From Peptoanaerobacter stomatis (GTDB taxonomy: Bacteria > Bacillota > Clostridia > Peptostreptococcales > Filifactoraceae), in assembly GCF_000238095.2 (NCBI RefSeq), contig NZ_JH815225.1, positions 398,724 through 462,723 on the forward strand: a stretch of DNA of 64,000 nt. The letters run 5' to 3'. Positions 47,604 through 57,517 of the stretch are shown piece after piece; position 1 is the first letter of the stretch; each line of letters begins with the position of its first letter. The notes beneath the pieces were generated by a model. That model was given only the letters and a program-made list of their open reading frames with translations. It had not been told where the DNA came from and made no database searches. The position numbers and the translations under genes were made by a program.

Positions 47604-50057
47604 ATGAGTAAACAAAAAAAAGGTGTGGTAAAAAGTATATTCAAGTATTTCTTTTTATTCATAATCTTGATTTCATTACTTGGCGGTATAGTTTTAATGG
47701 CAGGATACTTAGCGTTAGCTAACGGTTTTCCTGATGTAAAAACACAAAATATAGACTCTTTATTGCAGGAAACTTCATTCATATACGATGATGAGGGTAA
47801 TATTTCCGAAAAAGTACAAAGCAATGTATATAGAACTATAGTTCCTATAGAAGATATACCTATGCAATTACAAAGAGCCTTTATATCAATAGAAGATGAA
47901 CGTTTTTACGAGCATTTCGGTATTGATATCAAAAGATTGTTTGGAGCGTTGTGGCATGATATAAAAGTAGGAGCATTGGCACAAGGTGGCTCAACCATTA
48001 CAATGCAGCTTTCTAAAAATCTTCTCACTACTTCTGATCCTAATTTTACAAGAAAACTTACTGACATAGTATATGCCATAGAAATGGAAAAGAGACTGAG
48101 CAAAACACAAATATTATATGCATATTTGAATACTGTCTTTTTAGGAAGTAATGTTCATGGCGTACAAGCCGCTGCAAAATCATATTTTAACAAAGAAGTA
48201 TCTGAATTAAATCTCGCAGAATCTGCTATGATTGCCGGTATAACACAATATCCTTCGAAATATATACCTTACAAATTGAAAGAGATAACTTATGGCGAAG
48301 ACGTATCAAACTTGCAATTAAAGTTATATCCGCCTAATAATTCTTATACTCCTACCGAAAATGACTTACAAGTCTATTCTGTACTTAGAAATAGCGGAAA
48401 AATAGACCAATATGAATATATGTTATTAAAAAACGGCTCACTTGTAGTAACAAAAGCCGAGCTGAATCCGGATTCAGTAAACAGACAAAAAGTTGTTCTT
48501 AAAAAAATGCTGGAGTTGGGAGCAATAAATAATGAACAATATCAAGAAGCTCTTAACACTCCTATAATTATAAGCTTTCCTCCAAGAAATAACAGCGGTA
48601 TATCATCATATTTCAATGACAGAGTAAAAAATGAAGCTGTAAAAATATTAATAGAACTTGGCAACTCAGAAGAAAAAGCTAATAATTTATTAAAATTTGG
48701 CGGATTAAAAATATATTCTACTCTTAATACAAAAATACAAAGAATTTTAGAAAATGAGTTTGCAGATTCTTCAAACTTTCCAAATTCATTTGTTGATGAT
48801 AATGGAGTTATACAGCCTCAAAGCGCTATGGTCGTAATAGATCAAAAAACAGGTTATGTAAAAGCATTAATCGGCGGTAGAGGACAAGCCGGTAATTATA
48901 TATATGACAGAACTGACAGTCCAAGACAACCCGGTTCAGCCATAAAACCTCTTGCAGTATATTTGCTGGCACTTAAAGACGGTATGAGACCTACTACAAT
49001 AATAGACGATTCGCCAAGAAAAGATGATTCTATGCCTGGCGGATATTGGCCAAGTAATATTTACAATGTATATTATGGAAATGCTACTATGAAAAAACTT
49101 TTAGAAGTATCATCAAACGTAGCTGCCGTAAAAACTCTTGAAACTTTAGGCTCTACAAGAATAAAAGCTGTAAACAGATCACTCGATTATCTTGAACAAA
49201 TGGGTTTCAACCATCTTGTAAGAAGCTCACAAAATGCTGTAAGCAATGACGAAAACTTATCTCTTGCATTAGGAGGTATAACAAACGGTGTTACTCCATT
49301 AGAAATGGCATCCGCATACTCAGGCATTGCAAATTTGGGTAAGCAGGTAAAACCATCTTTCATAACAAAAATAGTAGATGCAAATGATAAATTGATATAT
49401 GAATTTAATCCTAATGTTTTTGAAATGATAGATGAAGAAAATGCGTATAGAATGACAGATATGTTGGAAGGTGTAGTAAAAAACGGTTCTGCCAAAAGTG
49501 CAATACTTAATAATATGCCTTCAGCAGGTAAAACAGGAACTACAGATTCCAGAAAAGATGTTTATTTTGTAGGCTATACACCATATTATACAGCAAGTGT
49601 ATGGATAGGTGCAGATACACCTACTCCACTTGATTATTCATCAAGCGTGCCTGCAACAATATGGAAAAAAGTAATGAACAGTATAGATAAAGAACTTAAT
49701 TTACAAAATGTTCCTTTCCAAGTTCCATCCACTATGAATGTAGAAAAGGAAAAAGAAGAAGAACAAAAAGTAATAGATATGAGAAGAACAGATCCTGATC
49801 AAGAACAATTGTTAGACGGATTATTATTCAATGAAAACGGTGAAAATTCACAACAAAATAACAGTCAAGAAACTCAAAATACCAATAATACACAAAATAA
49901 TAATGATAACACTACACAACAACAAAATGTTCAACAGCAACCTGTTCAACAAAATACTACACAACAGCAAGATACAGCCCCACCACCTGAAGCACCTTAT
50001 GAAGATACAAATAATAACAATAATACAGGAAGTGACGATTCATCAAGCATATTCTAA
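47604..50057 (+). CDS. Class A penicillin-binding protein (transglycosylase/transpeptidase)
   Basis: 817 residues, of the PBP1A type. A short cytoplasmic stretch and one signal-anchor span (FLFIILISLLGGIVLMAGYL) lead into the GT51 domain, with catalytic Glu in SIEDERFYEHFGID and the QGGSTITMQLSKNL motif. The transpeptidase domain has the Ser nucleophile in QPGSAIKPL, the SSN-like box in EVSSNVAAVK and KTG in SAGKTGTTD. The last 70 or so residues are Gln/Asn-rich low complexity (NNTQNNNDNTTQQQN). It polymerises and cross-links peptidoglycan outside the membrane. AGGAGG precedes the ATG. Confidence 0.95.
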   Translation: MSKQKKGVVKSIFKYFFLFIILISLLGGIVLMAGYLALANGFPDVKTQNIDSLLQETSFIYDDEGNISEKVQSNVYRTIVPIEDIPMQLQRAFISIEDERFYEHFGIDIKRLFGALWHDIKVGALAQGGSTITMQLSKNLLTTSDPNFTRKLTDIVYAIEMEKRLSKTQILYAYLNTVFLGSNVHGVQAAAKSYFNKEVSELNLAESAMIAGITQYPSKYIPYKLKEITYGEDVSNLQLKLYPPNNSYTPTENDLQVYSVLRNSGKIDQYEYMLLKNGSLVVTKAELNPDSVNRQKVVLKKMLELGAINNEQYQEALNTPIIISFPPRNNSGISSYFNDRVKNEAVKILIELGNSEEKANNLLKFGGLKIYSTLNTKIQRILENEFADSSNFPNSFVDDNGVIQPQSAMVVIDQKTGYVKALIGGRGQAGNYIYDRTDSPRQPGSAIKPLAVYLLALKDGMRPTTIIDDSPRKDDSMPGGYWPSNIYNVYYGNATMKKLLEVSSNVAAVKTLETLGSTRIKAVNRSLDYLEQMGFNHLVRSSQNAVSNDENLSLALGGITNGVTPLEMASAYSGIANLGKQVKPSFITKIVDANDKLIYEFNPNVFEMIDEENAYRMTDMLEGVVKNGSAKSAILNNMPSAGKTGTTDSRKDVYFVGYTPYYTASVWIGADTPTPLDYSSSVPATIWKKVMNSIDKELNLQNVPFQVPSTMNVEKEKEEEQKVIDMRRTDPDQEQLLDGLLFNENGENSQQNNSQETQNTNNTQNNNDNTTQQQNVQQQPVQQNTTQQQDTAPPPEAPYEDTNNNNNTGSDDSSSIF

Positions 50058-50106
50058 GGCTATCACCTGATTATGTGATTTATACTTACTAAACCATATT
50101 TAACAT

Positions 50107-50160
50107 TATCACCTAATTAAATATACACATAATAAAAATGTGAAATTGAATGTATATTTA
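50107..50160 (+). repeat. Dispersed AT-rich repeat segment
   Basis: ATCACCTAATTAAATATACA through AATAAAAATGTGAAATTGAA to TGTATATT resembles 24631-24675 over about 45 bases. The downstream stretch to about 50200 (GTTCAAATT) may form the opposite arm. Confidence 0.4.
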
Positions 50161-50249
50161 TATTTTAATGTTCAAATTGTATTTTTAGATAGTAGTATAA
50201 ATTAAGATATGCTCAAATATATTTTATTTGATTTATATGGATATTATAA

Positions 50250-50440
50250 GAGACTGTGAAAAATTTTGTGTATGAAAACCCTCCAACTTAATGTAAAATA
50301 AACTTAAGAAGGAGGGTTTTAAAATGCAAGGAAAAGACAAGAAACAAATAGAACAAAAATAGCAAGAATATTAATAAAAGAATATAAACCAAATACAGTA
50401 AAAGATATACAAGATATCTATTATATTATCAAGTATTAGT
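50250..50440 (+). mobile_element. 5' fragment of an IS256-like insertion sequence
   Basis: The fragment opens with GAGACTGTGAAAAATTTTGT, an IS-end-like string. Then AAAACCCTCC (50275-50284) pairs with GGAGGGTTTT (50311-50320) in a hairpin that buries the SD. The ATG at 50324 gives only 12 codons (MQGKDKKQIEQK) before TAG. A second frame reads ARILIKEYKPNTVKDIQD and then diverges. The words KPNTVKDIQD resemble the N-terminus of IS256-family transposases. No right end or catalytic region remains, so it is a dead remnant. Confidence 0.55.
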
Positions 50441-50450
50441 ATTATACAGC

Positions 50451-50501
50451 AAAAAATTCCCAACACACATTATATTTCTGAATGTGTTTTGGGAATTTTT
50501 T
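50451..50501. terminator. Bidirectional terminator
   Basis: AAAAAATTCCCAA plus ACACAT pairs with ATGTGT plus TTGGGAATTTTTT, with A/T tracts on both sides. It lies 10 bases from the stop of the reverse-strand glucosaminidase gene and ends its transcript; it also blocks read-through from the IS fragment side. Confidence 0.8.
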
Positions 50502-50510
50502 ATAGTATAT

Positions 50511-51131
50511 CTAATCATATTCATATAATTTGTATTGTTCTATTATCTCTATCAGTTTTTGTGCATAAGACGGATCTGTTGCATATCCACACTCATAAAG
50601 CATATTAGCAGCCTCCACATAATCTTTTGCCTCTACAACTTTTTGATATATTTTAGCTGTTCCAATCAATAATCCGTGATATTTTACACTATCTTCCATG
50701 CTGTCAAACACTTTAAAGGCGTCTTTTATTTCAATTTGGTTATTATTAACATATTCTTTTGTAGAAAATGTTACTCTTTTTTCATCTTTATTTATACTCT
50801 TTATACCAAAATAATTGTTATATTCTTTGGATAAAGCTGACCTTCCAAAATCAGACTCTAATATTGCCTGCGCTATTGTAATACTTGGTAATATGCCATA
50901 TTCTTGATAATTTTGCTTGGCATATACACTCACATCTTCTATAAACTTCAAATTAGGATTTAATACTCTTGATATTTCATTTTCTATTTTCTTGAAGTCT
51001 TCTTTGAATAATGTAGATACAATAATCGTAGATGCAATTATAAGTAAAATTGATATTATCGGTAAACTCTTTACAATTTTACTTGATTTTCTCTTTCTTT
51101 TTTTAGGATATTTATCCTTTCCTTTTTTCAT
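50511..51131 (-). CDS. Membrane-anchored glucosaminidase-domain protein
   Basis: 206 residues. A very basic N-terminus (KKGKDKYPKKRKRKSSK) precedes one membrane span at about 22-41, leaving the C-terminal domain outside the cell. The glucosaminidase/FlgJ-type domain has the catalytic Glu92 in SITIAQAILESDFGRSALS, followed by NNYFGIKS, the typical fold signature. It probably cleaves N-acetylglucosaminyl bonds in peptidoglycan during wall turnover. The SD (GAGAGTG) is weak. Confidence 0.9.
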   Translation of the reverse strand: MKKGKDKYPKKRKRKSSKIVKSLPIISILLIIASTIIVSTLFKEDFKKIENEISRVLNPNLKFIEDVSVYAKQNYQEYGILPSITIAQAILESDFGRSALSKEYNNYFGIKSINKDEKRVTFSTKEYVNNNQIEIKDAFKVFDSMEDSVKYHGLLIGTAKIYQKVVEAKDYVEAANMLYECGYATDPSYAQKLIEIIEQYKLYEYD

Positions 51132-51341
51132 CTTTCACTCTCTTACATAACAATTTTTCTATTTATAAATTACTTCATAAAAATATTTTTCAATACTTTA
51201 TTATTTTAGGTTTACGATTTTTCAAAATTATACATAATATCATTGTTAGACTGTATAAATACCCTTAAATTTATAAAAAATAAAACCAAAATATCCATAA
51301 ATACTTTGATTTTATTTTTATAATAATTTTTGATATTAAGT

Positions 51342-52337
51342 TTATTTTTTCTTTAAATATTTTCTTACGTCTATTGCAACAGCAATTATTATTATAAGTC
51401 CTCTAACTAAATATTGAACATTGGCATCCACCTTGATATAGTTAAGCCCATAGTTTATAAATTGAAGTAATATGGCTCCTATAAGCACTCCGGGAATAGT
51501 TCCTACTCCACCTGAAAAAGAAACTCCACCTACTACACAAGCTGATATTGCATCAAGTTCGTATGAAAATCCTGTATTAGGGTTTACAGAGCCCAATCTT
51601 CCACCTTCCAAAAAACCTGCAAAACCGTATAAAGCTCCTGATATTATATATACGAGCATTATAGTTTTTACTATATTTATTCCTGATACCTCTGCTGCCT
51701 CAGGATTTCCACCTATTGCAAACATATTTTTACCAAGTGTAGTCTTATTCCATATTATCCACATAATAACTGCTGTTATAAGTAAATAAAATACGAGATA
51801 TGGTATTGTCATAAATCTTCCTGTTACAAACTGAACATATTTGGGATTAAGCGTTCCTAAAGGTTGTGCACCGAATCTCTGGCTGTTTATATATAAATTT
51901 ATTATACCGAATGCTATAAGTTGTGTTCCTAATGTGATTATAAATGCGTGAATTTTTAAAACAGCAACACCGAATCCGTTTATAGCACCAAAAATTACAC
52001 CTGATGCTACTGCAACTATGAATGGAATAAAAAGTCCAATATCTCCCAATTCAGGATACATTCTTGCCGCAAATGTTGTAGACTGTAACAATGATGCTGC
52101 AAATGCTGCCGACAATCCCATAACTCTACCGGCTGACAAGTCAGTACCTTGTAAAACTATAAGCCCTGCAACTCCAAGTGCCATTATAGCTCTTGTCGAT
52201 GCTTGCATAAGAATATTCAAAAAGTTATTTTTTGATAAAAATGTAGGATCATATACTATTATTCCTACTATCAACATACCAAGTATTATATATAAAGCAT
52301 AATTAATAAAAAGTTCTTTATAATTCTTTTTCTCCAT
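51342..52337 (-). CDS. mglC: Galactose/methylgalactoside ABC transporter permease
   Basis: 331 residues with about ten hydrophobic segments. The family pattern GVAGLIVLQGTDLSAGRVMGL and TLGTQLIAFGI appears in the N-terminal half, and the conserved GGVSFSGGVGTIPGVLIGAI near 280 contacts the ATPase. The PLGTLNPKYV segment is MglC-like as opposed to RbsC-like. AGGAGG precedes the ATG. It lies 9 bases after mglA, completing the mglB-mglA-mglC importer in the cytoplasmic membrane. No repressor or galactose catabolic genes are adjacent. Confidence 0.93.
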   Translation of the reverse strand: MEKKNYKELFINYALYIILGMLIVGIIVYDPTFLSKNNFLNILMQASTRAIMALGVAGLIVLQGTDLSAGRVMGLSAAFAASLLQSTTFAARMYPELGDIGLFIPFIVAVASGVIFGAINGFGVAVLKIHAFIITLGTQLIAFGIINLYINSQRFGAQPLGTLNPKYVQFVTGRFMTIPYLVFYLLITAVIMWIIWNKTTLGKNMFAIGGNPEAAEVSGINIVKTIMLVYIISGALYGFAGFLEGGRLGSVNPNTGFSYELDAISACVVGGVSFSGGVGTIPGVLIGAILLQFINYGLNYIKVDANVQYLVRGLIIIIAVAIDVRKYLKKK

Positions 52338-52346
52338 AATATCCTC

Positions 52347-53843
52347 CTATAAATATTTAGTAGCAAGCTGCATGATTTTTTCTTGATTAAGATTTTTTGT
52401 TTCATCTATGCCCGCCACTTTACCGTTAGACATTACCATTATTCTGTCGCATATACCTATAAGTTCCGGAAGTTCTGATGATACGACTATTACGCCTTTA
52501 CCTTTTTTTGCCAAGTCTATTATAAGCTGGTATATTTCATATTTCGCACCGACATCTATTCCTCTTGTAGGTTCATCTAATAAAAGTATTTCCGGATCTG
52601 TCAATAGCCATCTTCCTATTATAACTTTTTGTTGATTTCCTCCAGAAAGTGTCCTTATATGCGTTTTTTGGTTGGGTGTCTTTACCTTCATAGAGTCTAT
52701 CACCCATTTTGTATCGGTTTCCATATGTTTATCATCTAAGAATCCATTTTTTCTATATTTTTTCATATTTGCTATTGTAGAGTTAAATCTTATATCAAGC
52801 ATAGGAAATATACCTGTTGCTCTTCTTTCTTCAGTTAACAATGCAAAACCGTTATTGATAGCATCTTTTGGCGAATTATTATTAACTTTCTTTCCATCTA
52901 AGAGAATTTCACCGTTTTCTTTTGTACGAAGCCCGAATATTGTTTCTAAAAGTTCAGTTCTTCTTGCTCCTACAAGACCTGCAAGCCCTAATATTTCACC
53001 TTTGTGCAAATCAAAAGTAACATCCTTTACACAAGGTTCATACTTTCCGTCAAGATTTCTTACTTGTAATATGGGTTCACCTACTATGTTATCTTTTGGT
53101 GGAAATCTGTCTGTCAATTCTCTTCCTACCATTAAATTTATTATCTTTTCTGTTGTCATATCACTGCAATCACGTGTATCTACCCATTTACCGTCTCTAA
53201 ATACTGTAATTTCATCTGAAATCTCTAAAATTTCCTCCATTTTATGAGATATGTAAACTATTCCCATACCTCTTTCTTTTAACATCCTTATTGTTTTAAA
53301 AAGTACATCAACTTCTTGATTTGTAAGTGATGATGTCGGTTCATCAAGAATTAGTATCTTTGCATCATAGCTGACCGCTTTTGCAATTTCCAACATCTGT
53401 CTTTGAGATACCGATAATTTTTCTGTCAATACTTTAGGATTTATATCAACCCCTATATCGTCAAATGCCTTTTTTGTAAAATCATACATTTCTTTTTGAT
53501 CTATAAATAAACCTTTTTTTGGAAATCTTCCGAGCATCATATTTTCCATAACAGGTCTTTTCATAACTTGATTAAGCTCTTGATGAACCATAGCAACTCC
53601 ATTTTCCAAAGCTTGCTTAGGGTTCGTAAATTTAACTTTTTTCCCGTCTAAATATATTTCTCCTTCATCTTCGATATATATACCGAACAAACACTTCATA
53701 AGAGTTGACTTACCTGCTCCATTTTCACCCATAAGAGCATGAACTGAGCCTGCTCTTACTTTCAGCTGAACTTTGTCAAGTGCTTTTACACCCGGAAATG
53801 ATTTTGATATGCCCTTCATCTCAAGTAAATATTGCTCATTCAT
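52347..53843 (-). CDS. mglA: Galactose/methylgalactoside ABC transporter ATPase (two ABC domains)
   Basis: 498 residues from ATG 53843, 6 bases after GAGGTG; a GTG three codons upstream was rejected. Domain 1 has Walker [18 protein letters not shown], signature [14 protein letters not shown] and Walker [12 protein letters not shown]. Domain 2 has a degenerate Walker A ([19 protein letters not shown]), signature [15 protein letters not shown] and Walker [15 protein letters not shown]. This asymmetry is normal for the CUT2/MglA family. It powers sugar import with MglB and MglC. Confidence 0.95.
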   Translation of the reverse strand: MNEQYLLEMKGISKSFPGVKALDKVQLKVRAGSVHALMGENGAGKSTLMKCLFGIYIEDEGEIYLDGKKVKFTNPKQALENGVAMVHQELNQVMKRPVMENMMLGRFPKKGLFIDQKEMYDFTKKAFDDIGVDINPKVLTEKLSVSQRQMLEIAKAVSYDAKILILDEPTSSLTNQEVDVLFKTIRMLKERGMGIVYISHKMEEILEISDEITVFRDGKWVDTRDCSDMTTEKIINLMVGRELTDRFPPKDNIVGEPILQVRNLDGKYEPCVKDVTFDLHKGEILGLAGLVGARRTELLETIFGLRTKENGEILLDGKKVNNNSPKDAINNGFALLTEERRATGIFPMLDIRFNSTIANMKKYRKNGFLDDKHMETDTKWVIDSMKVKTPNQKTHIRTLSGGNQQKVIIGRWLLTDPEILLLDEPTRGIDVGAKYEIYQLIIDLAKKGKGVIVVSSELPELIGICDRIMVMSNGKVAGIDETKNLNQEKIMQLATKYL

Positions 53844-53892
53844 CTGACACACCTCTTTTCTTAAAAACCTAATTAAATCTCATTATCCATAT

Positions 53893-53968
53893 TATACTAA
53901 TTTCTAATAGAATAATAGATAGTTTATTATTAAAAAATCTATAAATAATAAATATTATATAATTTTTT
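53893..53968. repeat. AT-rich palindrome (dispersed family member)
   Basis: TATACTAATTTCTAATAGAA plus TAATAGATA (53893-53921) is nearly identical to the reversed right arm at 9042-9070. A looser opposite arm follows to about 53968. Confidence 0.45.
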
Positions 53969-53980
53969 ACATAACTCTAA

Positions 53981-54010
53981 AAAAAATCGCACCAAATCAG
54001 TGCGATTTTT
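53981..54010 (-). terminator. Terminator/attenuator between mglB and mglA
   Basis: AAAAATCGCAC (53982-53992) and GTGCGATTTTT (54000-54010) form an 11-bp stem with a 7-base loop. A T tract follows on the reverse strand. It lies 29 bases after mglB and before mglA, so partial termination could make more binding protein than ATPase and permease. Confidence 0.75.
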
Positions 54011-54038
54011 CAATAATCTTAATTTGCGCTAAAATTTA

Positions 54039-55100
54039 TTATTTTTCAAATTTTTTGTAAGGTATTCTTACTGCTATTCCTGATTCATCCCATTTATATT
54101 CTGTTTCATCAAGATAATCTTTACCTTCTACTGAATTTTTAGCCAATTTGTACATCGCTTCCGCCATAGCCGCTCCGTCTTGCATTACTGTTCCGTCCAT
54201 AGAGCCGGCTTCTATTGCCGCCTTAGCTTCTTCAGTAGCATCAACCCCGAATACACCTACATGTTTTTCAGCATCTTTATCATTATATCCTAATGCTTTC
54301 AATGAATTTATTGCACCTATAGCCATACCGTCATTATTGGCTATTACTACGTCTATATTTGCTTCATCTTTTGCCAACCATGCATCCATAGCCTGTTTAG
54401 CTTTTTCTGTATCCCAGTTAGCTATTTGCATTCCTATTTCATTAACTTCTATACCTGCTTCTGTTATTGTATCTACTGAATATTTACTTCTCGCATTAGC
54501 TTCGGCATTATCTAATCCACCATGTAATAATACATAGTCAAGTTTACCGTTTTTATTTCTGTCTACTGTATCTTTATTTGCATTCCAGTATTCAGATATT
54601 ATATTTCCTTGTATAACTCCGGCTTCTTCTTTTTTAGTTCCTACAAATCTTGCTTTATCATAAGCTTTATAAGAGTTGATATCGTCCGGCTCTCTGTTGA
54701 ACAATATAGCAGGTTTATCAGTAGGTTTTAATTTTTCAAGAACTATTTGAGCTGCACCTGTATCAACAAGATTTACAAGATAACCATCTACTTGATCAAG
54801 AAGAGTATCTATTTCATCATTTTGTTTTCCTTGATCATTTTGAGCATCTTGGAATATGAACTCTATACTATCATCCTTATCATCAAGTTCTTTCAAAGCA
54901 TTTCTTACTGTTGAAAGATAAGTATCATTAAATTGATAGAAGAATACTCCTATCTTTTTACTATCTGTTTTTTCTGCACTTTCAGTTTTAGCCTTATCAT
55001 CTGTTGCAGGTTTTTCTTCTGTTTTTCCACAAGCAGCTATAGGTAATAACATAGTAGCCACCATTGCAGTTGCTAAAAGTTTTTTTAAATTTCTTTTCAT
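54039..55100 (-). CDS. mglB: Galactose/glucose-binding lipoprotein of the Mgl importer
   Basis: 353 residues. A lipoprotein signal peptide ends in LLPIAAC (lipobox Cys near residue 24), followed by a charged linker (TEEKPATDDKAKTESAEKTD). The type I periplasmic-binding fold contains VFFYQFNDTYLSTVRNAL, ILFNREPD and ANNDGMAIGAINSLKALG, characteristic of MglB. In a Gram-positive cell it would be tethered to the outer face of the membrane. AGGAGG precedes the ATG. A strong promoter lies at 55143-55171. Confidence 0.95.
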   Translation of the reverse strand: MKRNLKKLLATAMVATMLLPIAACGKTEEKPATDDKAKTESAEKTDSKKIGVFFYQFNDTYLSTVRNALKELDDKDDSIEFIFQDAQNDQGKQNDEIDTLLDQVDGYLVNLVDTGAAQIVLEKLKPTDKPAILFNREPDDINSYKAYDKARFVGTKKEEAGVIQGNIISEYWNANKDTVDRNKNGKLDYVLLHGGLDNAEANARSKYSVDTITEAGIEVNEIGMQIANWDTEKAKQAMDAWLAKDEANIDVVIANNDGMAIGAINSLKALGYNDKDAEKHVGVFGVDATEEAKAAIEAGSMDGTVMQDGAAMAEAMYKLAKNSVEGKDYLDETEYKWDESGIAVRIPYKKFEK

Positions 55101-55142
55101 TAAAATATGTCCTCCTAATAATTTAATTATATTGCTTAGACC

Positions 55143-55171
55143 ATATTATCAAAAATCGTTTTTTTTGTCAA
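55143..55171 (-). promoter_or_regulatory. Promoter for mglBAC
   Basis: On the reverse strand, TTGACA (55171-55166), a 17-base spacer and TAATAT (55148-55143), ending 42 bases before the mglB start. No catabolite-response element matching the usual TGWAANCGNTNWCA form was recognised with confidence. Confidence 0.7.
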
Positions 55172-55241
55172 TGAATTTCTTAAATTAATGTTAAATGCTT
55201 GTTACAATAGTTTTATTGCGACTTAACAGTGCCTAAAAATT

Positions 55242-55297
55242 AAAAAGATGAATATTAATAAAATTACTTTTTAAAAGTATGTTTATTAATATTCATC
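55242..55297 (-). terminator. Long stem-loop, probable terminator of the cad operon
   Basis: GATGAATATTAATAAA (55247-55262) and TTTATTAATATTCATC (55282-55297) form a perfect 16-bp stem; the loop itself is partly self-complementary (ACTTT/AAAGT). On the reverse strand it runs into TTTTTAATTTTT. It lies 210 bases after the cadA-like stop and just before the mgl promoter, insulating the two units. Confidence 0.65.
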
Positions 55298-55394
55298 TCA
55301 TGCTTAAATAATTACATATAAAACATATTATAAGCTTTATCTTATATAAGTTATAAAATACAATTTCAAACTGTAGTTTAATGAAACAATGAAC

Positions 55395-55494
55395 AGTTCT
55401 ATTTTTAAAAATTAAATTGGATAAATAAAATTAAGTATAGTTAAAATAAACAACTTATATAATATCCATTAATTAAAATAGATATTCGTATTAG
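55395..55494. repeat. AT-rich palindrome (dispersed family member)
   Basis: The right arm, read on the reverse strand, is CTAATACGAATATCTATTTT then AATTAATGGATATTATATAA (55494-55455). It matches the 28.4-kb copy closely. The left arm near 55395-55435 (TCTATTTTTAAAAATTAAAT, then TGGATAAATAAAATTAAG) is a looser mirror. Confidence 0.5.
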
Positions 55495-55508
55495 TCACTT
55501 TCGATTGT

Positions 55509-57362
55509 TTAAATATTATCTTCTTCAATTATAAGCGTTCTTGATGAGTTTATTATTGCTATTATGGATACTCCTACATCTGCAAATATACCTAATTGTA
55601 TTCCTGCCAATCCTAAAGCTCCAAATATCATTACCAAAACTTTTACTCCTATGGCAAATATTATATTTTGTTTTACTACTCTCATAGTTTTTTTAGCTAT
55701 TTTTATAGCCAGTGATACTTTTTTAGGATCATCATCCATAAGCACTATATCCGCCGCCTCTATCGCCGCATCAGATCCCATAGCTCCCATAGCTATGCCT
55801 ACATCTGCTATGGAAAGTACAGGCGCATCATTTATTCCGTCACCTACAAACACAACTGCACCGTTATTTTTTTTGTTTTCCATTATTTGTTCCAATATTT
55901 CAGATTTTTCATTCGGTAACAGTTGCGATTTCACTTCATCAATATTTAATTCTCTTGCTACACTTTCAGCTACTTGCTTGGTATCTCCTGTGAGCATTAT
56001 TGTTTTTTGATTGTATTTTTCTTTTAAAAGTCTTATCGCATCTTTTGAGTTTGATTTTATTTCGTCTGATATTACAATATGTCCTGCATATTCACCGTCT
56101 ACTATTGTATGAACTATACTTCCACTCAAATGGCAATGCTTTTCTTTTATATTCATCTTTGCCATCAGTTTGTCATTACCTACATATATTTTTTTACCGT
56201 CGATTTGAGCAGATACTCCAAGACCTGCAATTTCCTGCACATCTATAACTCTTTTTATATCTATCTCTTTTTTATATGCTTCTTTTATTGATTGTGCTAT
56301 CGGATGAGTTGAGTATATTTCTGCTAAAGCTGAATACTCTAATAACTGTTCTTCTTCTATTTCAGGATGTATGGCTACTACTTGAAAATTACCTTTTGTA
56401 AGTGTACCTGTTTTATCAAATACTATATATCCTGCATTTGATAACGTTTCAAGATAATTACCGCCTTTTATCAATATACCTTTTTTAGACGCACCGCCTA
56501 TACCTCCAAAAAATCCGAGCGGAATTGATATTACAAGTGCACAAGGACAAGAAGTGACTAAAAATACAAGTGCTCTCTTAACCCACATATCAAAACTTCC
56601 TAATGACAATAAAGGTGGTATAACAGCTAATATTATAGCCAATCCTACCACTATAGGAGTGTAATATTTAGCAAATTTTGTAACAAATTTTTCCGCCTTA
56701 GCTTTTTTACTTGATGCATTTTCTACAAGCTCCAATATTTTTGCTACCGTTGAATCATCAAATTCTTTAGTAACTTTAACTTTAAGAGGTCTATCGGTAT
56801 TTATACATCCACTTATTATTTCATCTCCAACTCCAACATCTCTCGGCTTATATTCTCCTGTTATTGCAGATGTATTCAAAGATGAGTTTCCTTCTATAAC
56901 AACTCCGTCAAGCGGAACTTTCTCACCTGTTTTTATTACTATTATATCTCCTATTTGTACATCATCGGGATCTACTTTAATTATCTGCCCATCTTTTTCA
57001 ATATTGGCATATTCCGGACATATATCCATAAGTGCTGATATTGATTTTCTTGATTTATTAACTGCAATACTTTGAAATAACTCTCCTACTTGATAAAAAA
57101 GCATTACTTCTATCGCCTCATGATATTCACCAAGTATGAAAGCGGCTACTGCTGCAAAACCCATAAGAAAATTTTCGTCCAGAAATTCTCCTTTTATTAT
57201 ATTGCTTACAGCTTTATATACTATATCATATGCTATCAATACAAATAAAGCTATAAAAAAATATAACTCATATTCTTCAAATATTTTGAATACAAAATAC
57301 GAAGTCAACAGTAAGGTTGTCAATATTATTCTGGTAATTACAATTCTTTGTCCTTTACTCAT
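55509..57362 (-). CDS. Heavy-metal P1B-type ATPase without N-terminal HMA domain (Cd/Zn/Pb type)
   Basis: 617 residues. It starts directly with membrane spans. The actuator domain has SAITGEYKPRDVG. The metal-binding span motif is Cys-Pro-Cys at 272-274 (TSCPCALVISIPLGFFGG). The phosphorylated residue is Asp316 in VFDKTGTLTKGNF, and the hinge is VGDGINDAPVLSIADVGIAMG. The Lys/Asp-rich last span region (VGVSIIAIINSSRTL) fits zinc/cadmium exporters. The usual N-terminal HMA domain is absent; a separate HMA protein is encoded just upstream in the operon. Confidence 0.93.
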   Translation of the reverse strand: MSKGQRIVITRIILTTLLLTSYFVFKIFEEYELYFFIALFVLIAYDIVYKAVSNIIKGEFLDENFLMGFAAVAAFILGEYHEAIEVMLFYQVGELFQSIAVNKSRKSISALMDICPEYANIEKDGQIIKVDPDDVQIGDIIVIKTGEKVPLDGVVIEGNSSLNTSAITGEYKPRDVGVGDEIISGCINTDRPLKVKVTKEFDDSTVAKILELVENASSKKAKAEKFVTKFAKYYTPIVVGLAIILAVIPPLLSLGSFDMWVKRALVFLVTSCPCALVISIPLGFFGGIGGASKKGILIKGGNYLETLSNAGYIVFDKTGTLTKGNFQVVAIHPEIEEEQLLEYSALAEIYSTHPIAQSIKEAYKKEIDIKRVIDVQEIAGLGVSAQIDGKKIYVGNDKLMAKMNIKEKHCHLSGSIVHTIVDGEYAGHIVISDEIKSNSKDAIRLLKEKYNQKTIMLTGDTKQVAESVARELNIDEVKSQLLPNEKSEILEQIMENKKNNGAVVFVGDGINDAPVLSIADVGIAMGAMGSDAAIEAADIVLMDDDPKKVSLAIKIAKKTMRVVKQNIIFAIGVKVLVMIFGALGLAGIQLGIFADVGVSIIAIINSSRTLIIEEDNI

Positions 57363-57517
57363 TTAAAATCCCTCTTATTAAAAAATTAATTATCTCCGCT
57401 TTATATTATTTTTGAATAACTAAATTACATCAATTAAAATTTTTCTAATTTTTAGATAAACTTTGCAATTTGACAATCTAATTTAAAAATATCTTTTTTA
57501 TATAAAATAATATAAAT

